In this document: positions 33,901 through 41,365 of the stretch, piece after piece
Numbering within the stretch: the first letter of the stretch is position 1
Layout of the letters: the number at the start of each line of letters is the position of its first letter
Assembly (NCBI GenBank): GCA_027484165.1
Contig: JAIXWH010000071.1
Coordinates: forward strand, 1-41,365
Source of the DNA: Chitinophagaceae bacterium
Lineage (GTDB): Bacteria > Bacteroidota > Bacteroidia > Chitinophagales > Chitinophagaceae
Reading direction: 5' to 3'
Length of the DNA stretch: 41,365 nt
The notes under the pieces: generated by a model
What the model was told of the DNA's origin: nothing
Databases searched by the model: none
Seen by the model: only the letters and a program-made list of their open reading frames with translations
Position numbers and translations under genes: made by a program

Positions 33901-35210
33901 ATTTTTTATTAGGAAGACAACCTGATACTAATTGGCTGAATAATAAAGCAGCATCAGGTTTATTTACTAAAGACAGCACATTTAATGCATTGATACAACA
34001 AAATTATGATCAGAGGATTACATTATCTGCACAGCTGGAGCCATTCAGAGATTTGACCATCACAATCAATTTCAGCAAAAGCTTCACCAAAAACTACAGT
34101 GAAACTTTTAGATTCATAGATACTTCGATATCCGGTTCAAACCCTAGTTTTAAACACCTGAACCCACTTGCTGGAGGTGGTTTTGATGTGTCTTATGTTG
34201 CATTTAAAACATTGTTCAACAAAGTGAACCCTAATCAGGTTTCTGAAACTTTTAAGGCCTTTCAAAATAACCGAGTAATTTTGTCTCAGAGGTTAGGTCA
34301 GCAGAATCCGTATAGTTCAATAAGACCTGTAGGCGCTGATGGCTTTTATTATGGATATGGTAAGTATGCCGTAGATGTTTTGATTCCTTCATTTATCGCT
34401 GCCTACACAGGTCAGGATCCCAAAAAAGTTGCATTAATAAAGCAATCCAATCCCAATTTAAAATCTAATCCATTTAGGGCAATTATACCACGACCAAATT
34501 GGAAATTGGATTACAATGGGTTAACCAAAATAAAACCATTGGACAAAATTTTTACTTCATTTACGTTGAGCCATGGTTATACCGGAAACTTAAGTATGAA
34601 TGGGTTTACTTCTGCATTATTGTATCAGGATGTATCCAAGTATGGATATCCGTCATTCTACGACACCAGCTCTAAAAATTTCATTCCTTATTTCTTAATT
34701 CCTAATATTTCCATACAGGAACAGTTTTCTCCAATCATTGGGGTTGATATGACTTTCGTAAATCAACTGCAAGCAAAATTTGAGTATACTAAAACCAGAC
34801 AATTGAGCTTGAGTTTGAATGATTACCAATTAAGTGAAGTGAGATCTACAGAATATGTAATAGGCGCGGGTTACAGGAAGAAAGGTTTAAAATTGCTGGG
34901 AGGTTTAAAGCTGCCATCATTTTTAAGTAAGAACAATTCATCCAAACTGGATAATGAAATCAATTTCAGAATAGATTTCAGAATCAGAGATAATATCACA
35001 TCAAATAGCAGGTTAGACCAAGATAATAATTTTGCAACTGGTGGGAGTAAAGAGATTTCAATCAGCCCAACAATTGACTATTTCCTGAGCAATAAAGTGA
35101 ACATTAAATTATTTTTTGATCAAAGAAAAATCAAGCCATACATTTCATCAAGTGCTCCTTCAACCAATACAAGGGCAGGTGTTCAAATCAGGATATCGCT
35201 TTCTCAATAA
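27912..35210 (+). CDS. sprA: T9SS outer-membrane translocon SprA (SOV)
   Basis: A 2432-residue protein, the size expected of SprA, the very large beta-barrel that forms the outer-membrane pore of the type IX secretion system and is needed for gliding where gliding occurs. An N-terminal signal peptide (hydrophobic FFLVLALLCGSVAW, about 16-29) is followed by DNLFNRLFGTGKIEISPQGN, typical of the family. Alternating beta-strand sequence runs through nearly the whole length, with motifs such as IYIDDFEGSKSSIDLRFP and AACGQ-like IWFNELRL segments. The barrel ends in an aromatic-poor C terminus (GVQIRISLSQ). No frameshift is seen. It follows ruvA by 29 bases. Its likely clients include the two sorting-domain proteins in this window. 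Confidence 0.95.
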   Translation: MLLNRNSFNNFIRACFFLVLALLCGSVAWSGPTSTLLSYNQDTTVNPVNLPYPLTDRRGDNLSVSTHNIFDNFKPSDQSDSVVYDHVTRRYILYEKIGTKYYRTPTSYSFDEYWSLRYKKAEIDYFQKRSNVTSVLNRGKFVKPKLNLTDNLFNRLFGTGKIEISPQGNVDITAGYQGQKIDNPTLPESARKNGGLDFQMNAQLNVNANIGDKLKFPISYNTLANFDLDNQLKLDYSGKDDEIIKRFEAGTINFSSKGTLIPGAQQLFGLKTQLQFGKLFITAAIANQKSQRQSVNLQGGTSATPFEIKADEYEENRHFLVAQYFKKNYNKLMSSLPAINSPVQILRMEVWVTNRNGTTTETRDVVGLADLAEFNPYSSNVSVLTGLEIPANNTNDLLSKILSRPDSRNSSLVYSNLIGLNLSPVQDFEKTFARKLDSTQYTFNRQLGMLSLSQPLQTDEVLGVAYQYSYNGRIYQVGEFSQDLPPDSATKNQKVLFLKLLKATSQRPLLPIWGLMMKNVYSVGYGTLSPTDFKLDVLYSEPGLGAKRYVPFGNINEGQPIISLINLDRLNSQLDPQPDGVFDFVENYTVVSNYSRVIFPVLEPFGADLAKKTFNNLPKTGADTLYLFYPLYDSIKSSAQQFPNLDRYILKGTAKTSGTNEISIGYNIPKGSVTVTAGGRNLIEGIDYDINYDLGTIKMMNQAILNAGLPVQVNFENNANFGLQQRNFLGFRLDYLAKNTAKEQLSFGATMVRLGERPFFTKVNFNEDPIRNTMYGLDVNYRKETPRLTKILDKLPFYSTTAPSNVNAYLEGAFLKPGHAPQIGRGSNGVIYIDDFEGSKSSIDLRFPAVSWTLASVPVNATQSDNPSVNMFPEAGLNNNLDYGKKRAKLAWYQIEQTLQQIDAPNNPIGDRNELSDPRVRIVYQKEIFPQRTTGFGESQLTTFDLAYYPREKGPYNYETDNTKIGADGNFSSGRSNFGGVMRSIDQPDFETANIEYIEFWVQDPYILSRYNNSTGGKLYFHLGNVSEDVLKDGKRFYENGLPTPTIPSPVDTSVWGKIPRNPIQVTNAFSNNPDDRTYQDLGFDGLNDADEAITQQDYITQISTAFGTTSAAYQNAIADPSSDDYKNYRDGSFSGSDGILKRYKNFNNPQGNSPVSSGGQFSSAATLYPDAEDLNRDNTLNQTEEYYQYSVDIKPSNSPTMSIGSNFIFDKKIVDVDLPNGTRRSETWYQYRIPLRDFNKKVGNITDFKSIRFIRMFMTGFDDDVTVLRFGSLQLTRNTWRKFQYRIDSTGNYSTPITPSPVFNVESVNIEENDSRYPLPYRTPKEIERAQILSNNGVNLLQNEQSLSLSFCNLSKKDARGVFQTFANRDIRKFGRMKMYIHAEASPNTPLENKALSAVVRFGTDFVGNYYEVKIPLNLTKLNLGLNPDSEAFNDSLWNPSNSLDVDLVELTKIKTERNFSSTPTSQIFSKLQSNGHVYSIIGNPNLAEVRGVLLSVENTNSTASACGQIWFNELRLASIDEKGGFAALGRVDVNLADLGTLSISANMHTKGFGTLEQKITERYLDDFVQYDVTTNLELGKLLPAKTGISIPFYASYTQSVSTPEYDPYDKDIKFKDKLNGAPSSQRDSIRDNAIEFNSVKTINFTNVKKNKTNGKSPKIYDIENIDISYSYIKTKSHSPLIENNEVTKHRAAIGYNFSPQPKYFEPFKALFKKSKSKWFDLIKDFNIGYMPSQLSCRIDMTRQFGAIKPRSVGENKYATPETYDKYFTMQRDYILRWNFTRSINFDFTASNNSRIDEPAGRLDSKAKKDTLWNNLFQGGRNTNYTHTGNFSYTVPTSKIPLLDFTTMNLRYQATYKWLAASRLAVNLGNFLENGQQKEATVQLDFTRIYQKSKWLRQLDQPSKIEDKEKWRKRITKVQDSVLTKSGKKVLRTKKIIDRSAVPYIGTGLRILGKLMTSIKQVNFSASENANTRLPGYTDSTEYFGQNFRSMAPGFDFLLGRQPDTNWLNNKAASGLFTKDSTFNALIQQNYDQRITLSAQLEPFRDLTITINFSKSFTKNYSETFRFIDTSISGSNPSFKHLNPLAGGGFDVSYVAFKTLFNKVNPNQVSETFKAFQNNRVILSQRLGQQNPYSSIRPVGADGFYYGYGKYAVDVLIPSFIAAYTGQDPKKVALIKQSNPNLKSNPFRAIIPRPNWKLDYNGLTKIKPLDKIFTSFTLSHGYTGNLSMNGFTSALLYQDVSKYGYPSFYDTSSKNFIPYFLIPNISIQEQFSPIIGVDMTFVNQLQAKFEYTKTRQLSLSLNDYQLSEVRSTEYVIGAGYRKKGLKLLGGLKLPSFLSKNNSSKLDNEINFRIDFRIRDNITSNSRLDQDNNFATGGSKEISISPTIDYFLSNKVNIKLFFDQRKIKPYISSSAPSTNTRAGVQIRISLSQ

Positions 35211-35329
35211 TGGCATTAATGCCAGAATAATTCTCAAAAGATTAGTATAAACAGTTTCTTTTTTAAGTATATACTATTAACTCACTTTTTGTGTGTACAC
35301 TTCTTGTTAAGACTCTAAAAAAAGTACAG

Positions 35330-36088
35330 TTAAATTCTATGGTAATGAAAAGTACTCGCTTGTTGCTTGCAGGTTATTACTAATTCGTTTATACAAACAT
35401 GATCAGGTAAAGTTGCAGTATAGTAAATAGTATCTGCAATGTCTTTAGCTGAAAGAGCTTTCAATCCTTGATAAATGGAATTAGCTTTTTCTTCATCACC
35501 TTTAAATCTGACCATAGAAAATTCAGTTTCAGCTGCGCCCGGATGAATGGCAGTTACTTTAATTCCGTATTTCAGTAAATCAATCCTCATCGATTTACTT
35601 ATCGCATCAACTGCAAATTTAGAAGCACAGTAGATGTTCCCATTTTCATAAACTTCCTTTCCTGCAATAGAGCCTACATTAATGATATGTCCTTTATTTG
35701 TTGCAATAAAATGTGGAAGCAAAGCACGACTTACATAAAGCAAACCGTTTACATTGGTTTGCATCATGGTTTCCCAATCCTCAATTTCTGCAGTATCAAA
35801 ACTATCTCTACCCAAACTCAATCCTGCATTATTAATGAGGATATCAATTGCTTTCCAATTATCGGCCATCTGATTTATAGTTTCGAATACTTCAAATTTG
35901 TTTTGAACATCAAAACAAAGAGACAAAACATCAACTTTATAATTTGATTCAAGTTCTTTTTTGAGTTCTTCAAGTCTTTCTTTTCTTCTTCCAGTAATAA
36001 TAATTTTATACTGATTTGATGCAAAAATTCTTGCACATTCTTTTCCAAATCCTGATGTTGCGCCTGTGATAAAAACGATTTTACTCAT
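35330..36088 (-). CDS. Short-chain dehydrogenase/reductase, YdfG-like
   Basis: A 252-residue classical SDR. The cofactor loop is TGATSGFG (8-15), with GRRKERLEEL after strand 2 suggesting NADPH. NNAG covers 86-89, and the catalytic residues are Ser140 (NVGSIAGK), Tyr153 and Lys157 (YCASKFAVD). It resembles the serine/3-hydroxy acid dehydrogenase group, but substrate is not certain. It is the last gene of a tight minus-strand block, 13 bases after the alpha/beta hydrolase, so is probably co-transcribed with it and the DUF4105 gene. Confidence 0.92.
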   Translation of the reverse strand: MSKIVFITGATSGFGKECARIFASNQYKIIITGRRKERLEELKKELESNYKVDVLSLCFDVQNKFEVFETINQMADNWKAIDILINNAGLSLGRDSFDTAEIEDWETMMQTNVNGLLYVSRALLPHFIATNKGHIINVGSIAGKEVYENGNIYCASKFAVDAISKSMRIDLLKYGIKVTAIHPGAAETEFSMVRFKGDEEKANSIYQGLKALSAKDIADTIYYTATLPDHVCINELVITCKQQASTFHYHRI

Positions 36089-36101
36089 GACAATTGTGTT
36101 A

Positions 36102-36902
36102 TTATTTATTTACAAAATGGATGAATTGGTTCAATGTTTCATTTGTTTTTTGATGTTCCTCAATCATTCCCATATGGCCGCTGTTTTTTAGAATTTTAAT
36201 GAAAGAACAATCAGCTAAACAACTTTCATTTATGGTTTGTTCAATAGGGATGAGCTTATCATGACTTCCACCAATAAACAACACGGGCTTGTTGATTTTT
36301 TTGACCACTTGCTCATTATTGGGCCTGCATATCATTGACTGATAGTATTGTATAAGCGTTGAAGAGCTGATGTTTTTTGCAATTGATAAATGGTTTTCAA
36401 TATGTAATAGCTCATTTGAAGTGTTGAAATATAAATCAGGAATAATCGTTTTCAGAAAAGCTTCACTTCCATTGTTTTTGATAAACTCAATTGATTTCTT
36501 TCTGTTTTGAATTTTGACTTGAGAATCATCATAACAAGTAGAGTGAAATAGGCCAATGGCTTTTATTTTTTCAGAAAAAAGTTGTTCATAAGCCAATGAG
36601 ATATAACCGCCCATACTATGACCAATCAAAATGAATTGCTTAATATTTTCTTCATCGATTACCGCATCTATTGCTTTGGCAAGATCTTCAATAGAAAGGT
36701 GTTCTGTTTCCAATGCTTCTGATAAGCCTGAACCAGGTAAATCGGGCGCAATTATTTTAAAATCTTTTTCAAGTGCTTCAAACTGATGTATCCAAACCTG
36801 ATGGTCTTCAGCAAATCCATGTAATAATACAACAAGGTTACCTGATCCTCCAATTTTATAATGCAGTCTTTTGTTTTGATAAATGATTTCTTTACTGTGC
36901 AT
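36102..36902 (-). CDS. Alpha/beta hydrolase
   Basis: A 266-residue alpha/beta-hydrolase fold enzyme. The oxyanion motif is LLHGFAEDHQVW, the nucleophile Ser96 in GHSMGGY, the acid in GGSHDKLIP and the catalytic His243 in NSGHMGMIEEH. No signal peptide is seen, so it should act in the cytoplasm. It belongs to the broad esterase/epoxide-hydrolase-like class and its substrate is unknown. Its start overlaps the end of the DUF4105 gene by 11 bases, which indicates translational coupling, and the SDR gene follows by 13 bases. Confidence 0.9.
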   Translation of the reverse strand: MHSKEIIYQNKRLHYKIGGSGNLVVLLHGFAEDHQVWIHQFEALEKDFKIIAPDLPGSGLSEALETEHLSIEDLAKAIDAVIDEENIKQFILIGHSMGGYISLAYEQLFSEKIKAIGLFHSTCYDDSQVKIQNRKKSIEFIKNNGSEAFLKTIIPDLYFNTSNELLHIENHLSIAKNISSSTLIQYYQSMICRPNNEQVVKKINKPVLFIGGSHDKLIPIEQTINESCLADCSFIKILKNSGHMGMIEEHQKTNETLNQFIHFVNK

Positions 36903-38070
36903 TAAATGGGGTTTGAGAATTTTTTACTCTATTGCTACATCTCCATAGGATTAGTATCACAATTGGAATCAGTGAAGTATTAAATTCCTGAGGCAAGAAT
37001 CTCCAGAAAACTAATAGTAATGAAGAAATAACGACTACCACTCTTAAATAACTTAAGATCCATCTACGATTGTTATTAAGTTGAAAAGCAACCCATAAGT
37101 TAGTCGGTAATGCCCAAAAAAGATTCAGGTTGTTTTTTGTCATACTATGGTCGGTTGCAACCCACATGAGTATCAACAGTACTCCTATCAATCCTGTTGC
37201 AATAAAAAATAGTATATCAAATGCATTAATAAACTTTTGAGCTAATGGATGCTTGATAAACCCTATACCGAAAATAAAAATTAATAAAATTAGAAAGCAG
37301 TTTAATGGAGAAAAGAGAGCAACTTTTTCAGTTTCATTTAATGGGGAATATAAAACTGATTTTTCTTTAACCATTGCAATATTTTTACAACTGTCTATAG
37401 TATACATTAAATTATCAGGAAGGAATTGCTGCTCACTTGCACTCATAATCTTATCAGTTCTGGCACCAAGCAAAATATCAATTCCTAATTCACTCCATCG
37501 TTGATCACCTTTTTCAAGATAGCGATGAATAGCTTGTCGGTAGGTTGTTTGTTGAGGCATTACAGCCGGTAGGATGGGGGTTGTTGTTTTATTATTTGAA
37601 ATCAGATCTCGGAGCCGGGTGGTACAATTGTCTAAAAAGAAATCGTATTTGTAAAATCTGTTTTCTTCTTTGAGATTTTCATTCAATGCCTGTTGCATTT
37701 TTTTCTTTTCTGTTGCAGATAAATTCAACACCTGTTCTGTTATTCCTCTTTTCTCATAAGCATATGCATTGATAAAATCATCAGTTCTTTCTGCGCTTAC
37801 AAAGTAAAGTAGTTTGCCGCGCATGAATTTTAAGTAGAATCCATCCTGATCAAAATCAAAAGTCCCAAAATTGTAAATATAATCGGTAACGCTGTTGCTG
37901 TCGATGATTCTTACAGCACTATGGCCAAAGATGGAATACAATTCTTCTCCTGGAGAGCAAGTTAAAAGTGAAATTCTTAACCTCGAACTATCCTGAGCAA
38001 ATGAAGAAGATAGGTTAAAGAAATAGACTACTAATAAAAGTAAAATTGCTTTAAGTGTTTTTCTCATCAT
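36892..38070 (-). CDS. DUF4105 (Lnb N-terminal periplasmic domain) membrane protein
   Basis: A 392-residue envelope protein. A signal peptide or first membrane helix (about 8-25, ending SSFAQD) precedes a periplasmic DUF4105 domain. That domain has the conserved motifs LLTCSPGEELYSIFGHSAVR and YDFFLDNCTTRLRDLI, where the His, Cys and Asn residues suggest a papain-like or NlpC-like hydrolase, as proposed for related lipoprotein-processing proteins. About five hydrophobic helices fill the C-terminal 140 residues. Function here is not established. It overlaps the downstream hydrolase by 11 bases and lies 59 bases after guaB. Confidence 0.85.
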   Translation of the reverse strand: MMRKTLKAILLLLVVYFFNLSSSFAQDSSRLRISLLTCSPGEELYSIFGHSAVRIIDSNSVTDYIYNFGTFDFDQDGFYLKFMRGKLLYFVSAERTDDFINAYAYEKRGITEQVLNLSATEKKKMQQALNENLKEENRFYKYDFFLDNCTTRLRDLISNNKTTTPILPAVMPQQTTYRQAIHRYLEKGDQRWSELGIDILLGARTDKIMSASEQQFLPDNLMYTIDSCKNIAMVKEKSVLYSPLNETEKVALFSPLNCFLILLIFIFGIGFIKHPLAQKFINAFDILFFIATGLIGVLLILMWVATDHSMTKNNLNLFWALPTNLWVAFQLNNNRRWILSYLRVVVVISSLLLVFWRFLPQEFNTSLIPIVILILWRCSNRVKNSQTPFNAQ

Positions 38071-38129
38071 TATTGGAATAAGCGAATGAGCAACTAAATT
38101 ACAACGAAATGTTCATTTGGTGATTGCTC

Positions 38130-39644
<1,515 letters not shown>

Positions 39645-39684
39645 TTAAAAATTAAAAATCCAAGAAGAATTTTTCAGAAATAAA

Positions 39685-40797
39685 TTAATAATTACTTAAT
39701 CTGTATCTTTTGCCTGGTAAGCTTTTGATAACATTATTCATTTCTAGTGTTAGCAGGGAATTAGCTAATATTGTATTTGATATTTGTGTGTAATTGAATA
39801 AATAATCGTAATGAAGCTCCTCATCACTTTTAAAACAATTGATGATTTTCTTTTCATTTTCATCGCAATCATAAAAAAGTGTCGACTGAACTGATACACC
39901 ATGCTTTGGTGATGAAGTCCAGTTTAATAAGTTGAGTAAATCATTTGAGTCATAAATCAAACAAGCTTTATTTGTTTTGATGAGTTCATTACACCCCATA
40001 CTTTTAGTATCATTAACTCTTCCTGGAAATGCAAACACATCTTTATTATAACTATTGGCAATTTCTGCAGTAATCAAAGAGCCACCTTTAACGCCCGTTT
40101 CGATTACAATCAATGCATCGCATATACCTGCTGTTATTCTATTTCTTTTAGGAAAGTTTTGTTTGTTGGGTAATTCGCCATTGCAAAAATCGGTAAGCAA
40201 TCCTCCCTGATTGATCATTTGATGTGCAAGTGATCTATTTTGATGAGGATAAATTCGATCTAATCCATGAGCAAGTACACCAACAGTTTGCAATCCATTT
40301 CTCAGCGCAGCTCTGTGAGCAATGGTGTCAATACCATAAGCTAGTCCGCTTACGATAATGATTTCTTGGGTACTTAATTCTTCAATTAATTTTTCACAGC
40401 ATTGCTTGCCATAATCAGTATTTACTCTGGTGCCCACAATAGAAATGATTTTCTTTTCATTCAATATTGCATTCCCTTTAAAATAAAGCAATGAAGGACA
40501 GTCATCACACCTGATTAAATTCTTTGGATAAGCCTCATCTTGATAGGTAAAAACTTTGATTTGATGCTTTTCCAGAAAAATTAGTTCTCTTTCACAGTGC
40601 TCAAAATCTTTGAATTGTTTGATTGCATTCGCTCTGATAGTACCTATTCCTTCAATTTTTTCAAGAAGTTTTCTTGGGGTTTTAAAAACGTTTTGTGCAG
40701 TATGAAATTGATTGATTAAAATTTTGGCATGAATATCTCCTATATGAGGCACTTTGGTTAATGCAATTCTGTATAGCAAATCATTGTTCATAATCAT
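39685..40797 (-). CDS. dprA: DNA-processing protein DprA
   Basis: A 370-residue DprA/Smf, which protects incoming single-stranded DNA and loads RecA during transformation. The order is a helical N-terminal domain with a helix-hairpin-helix (LLEKIEGIGTIRANAIKQF), the Rossmann-like core with IISIVGTRVNTDYG, VSGLAYGIDTIAHRAAL, NFPKRNRITAGICDALIVIE and GSLITAEIANSYNKDVFAFPG, and a C-terminal winged-helix-like segment. All core motifs look intact. The start is the ATG at 40797 or the one two codons later. It follows the OmpA-family gene by 21 bases and may be in the same transcript. Confidence 0.95.
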   Translation of the reverse strand: MIMNNDLLYRIALTKVPHIGDIHAKILINQFHTAQNVFKTPRKLLEKIEGIGTIRANAIKQFKDFEHCERELIFLEKHQIKVFTYQDEAYPKNLIRCDDCPSLLYFKGNAILNEKKIISIVGTRVNTDYGKQCCEKLIEELSTQEIIIVSGLAYGIDTIAHRAALRNGLQTVGVLAHGLDRIYPHQNRSLAHQMINQGGLLTDFCNGELPNKQNFPKRNRITAGICDALIVIETGVKGGSLITAEIANSYNKDVFAFPGRVNDTKSMGCNELIKTNKACLIYDSNDLLNLLNWTSSPKHGVSVQSTLFYDCDENEKKIINCFKSDEELHYDYLFNYTQISNTILANSLLTLEMNNVIKSLPGKRYRLSNY

Positions 40798-40818
40798 AGA
40801 ACAATGATAGCGGAAAAA

Positions 40819-41365
40819 CTAATTGGAGATGACGTTAATTTCTGTTCTTCTGTTGTGGCTTTTCCCCTCTTCAGTATCGTTGGATGCTATAGGGCGAGTA
40901 TCACCATATCCTTTTGCTGTTAATCGAGATTTATTGATTCCTTTTGATGTGATATAGCTAACTACTGCATTAGCTCTGTTTGAACTCAAAGCTATATTGT
41001 CTTCTTTCTTTCCCACATTATCAGTATGGCCTTCAATCTCTACTTTTAGATTGATGTTGTCATTCATCAACTGAACAAGTTTGTCAAGTTCGATTTCTGA
41101 CCCTGATTTTAAGTTTGATTTGTTGTTGTCGAAAAAGATATTTTTTAAAACAAGTGTCGCACCTTTTGCTATTGGTTCCAATGGAATGTTCAATTGAAAT
41201 GAAGTATCACTGTTGTCATTTTTCAAGAGAAAACGATCAGAATAAAACAAATAATCTTTTCTTCTTACACTGAAATTATAATCCTTACCAGTGGGGAGTG
41301 TAATTAGAAAATTGCCGTCTTCATCGGTTTGGATTTTATTTACGATGTTGATTTTACTAATGTCT
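40819..41365 (-). CDS. OmpA-family envelope protein, C-terminal part (5' end outside window)
   Basis: The frame is open to the window edge, so the gene continues beyond 41365; the internal Met at 41250 is not the true start. The visible 181 residues begin with a carboxypeptidase-regulatory-like segment (TDEDGNFLITLPTGKDYNFS) followed by a complete OmpA peptidoglycan-binding domain. This has IFFDNNKSNLKSGS, IEGHTDNVGKKEDN, LSSNRANAVVSYI and GYGDTRP, with the Asp and Arg that bind diaminopimelate present. The combination resembles the C-terminal half of PorE-type T9SS proteins (TPR, propeller, regulatory-like domain, OmpA), but the upstream domains are not visible. It is the first gene of the dprA side of the minus-strand run. 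Confidence 0.85.
   Translation of the reverse strand, partial: DISKINIVNKIQTDEDGNFLITLPTGKDYNFSVRRKDYLFYSDRFLLKNDNSDTSFQLNIPLEPIAKGATLVLKNIFFDNNKSNLKSGSEIELDKLVQLMNDNINLKVEIEGHTDNVGKKEDNIALSSNRANAVVSYITSKGINKSRLTAKGYGDTRPIASNDTEEGKSHNRRTEINVISN

Noticed and set aside
35211-35224. Palindrome TGGCATTAATGCCA just after sprA as a terminator
   Set aside because: The stem is at most 5 bp with a 4-base loop and no T-run follows.
41250-41250. Start of the OmpA-family gene at the internal codon
   Set aside because: The codon is TTG within an uninterrupted frame that carries a regulatory-like domain up to the window edge.

Overview
This window looks like a chromosomal segment of a Bacteroidota bacterium, most likely from the Chitinophagaceae or a close relative. 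The evidence is low-GC DNA, the giant SprA translocon of the type IX secretion system (T9SS), two secreted proteins with T9SS C-terminal sorting domains, a short primary sigma factor without region 1.1, and many promoters matching the Bacteroidota form TTG-N17-23-TAnnTTTG. No phage, insertion sequence, CRISPR array or other mobile element was seen. Gene order is dense and ordinary for a core chromosome.

Layout. Positions 1-4783 hold a signalling cluster: a partial histidine kinase with its overlapping LuxR-type response regulator, a convergent second regulator, a 520-base AT-rich control region, then a seven-helix membrane protein, a second kinase and a third regulator. After a tandem-repeat spacer come a deoxynucleoside kinase and trpS (minus strand), then gatC, a LolD-type ABC ATPase and a cobalamin adenosyltransferase (plus strand), followed by a tRNA with anticodon CAT and its terminator. 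Positions 8775-12110 (minus) carry a T9SS cargo protein, an M20 dipeptidase and rpoD. Positions 12333-16899 (plus) carry a START-like protein, an LptF/LptG permease, a Tat-exported superoxide dismutase, an acyl-CoA thioesterase and proline dehydrogenase. A phosphoesterase (minus), homogentisate dioxygenase (plus) and ribosomal protein S1 (minus) follow, then a 2-oxoglutarate dehydrogenase E2 and an RsmB-type methyltransferase (plus). A T9SS-exported subtilisin with thrombospondin-like repeats and fabH lie on the minus strand. ruvA and sprA form a plus-strand pair that fills 27298-35210. The rest (minus) is a run of six genes: SDR, alpha/beta hydrolase, DUF4105 membrane protein, guaB, dprA, and the C-terminal part of an OmpA-family protein.

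How the parts fit. SprA is the outer-membrane pore through which the two sorting-domain proteins here would leave the cell, and the OmpA fragment could be a PorE-like T9SS anchor. The rest is housekeeping: translation (trpS, gatC, rpsA, tRNA), transcription (rpoD), nucleotide supply (dNK, guaB), recombination and uptake (ruvA, dprA), lipid and envelope work (fabH, LptF/G-like, DUF4105) and amino-acid catabolism (proline, tyrosine/phenylalanine).

The least explained parts are the 1977-2497 control region with repeated CGTA-N4-TACG dyads, the seven-helix protein beside the two-component genes, promoters so close to start codons that the mRNAs would be leaderless or nearly so, the recently duplicated TSP1-like array, and the overlapping DUF4105-hydrolase-SDR block. 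I see no clear-cut new defence or mobile system.
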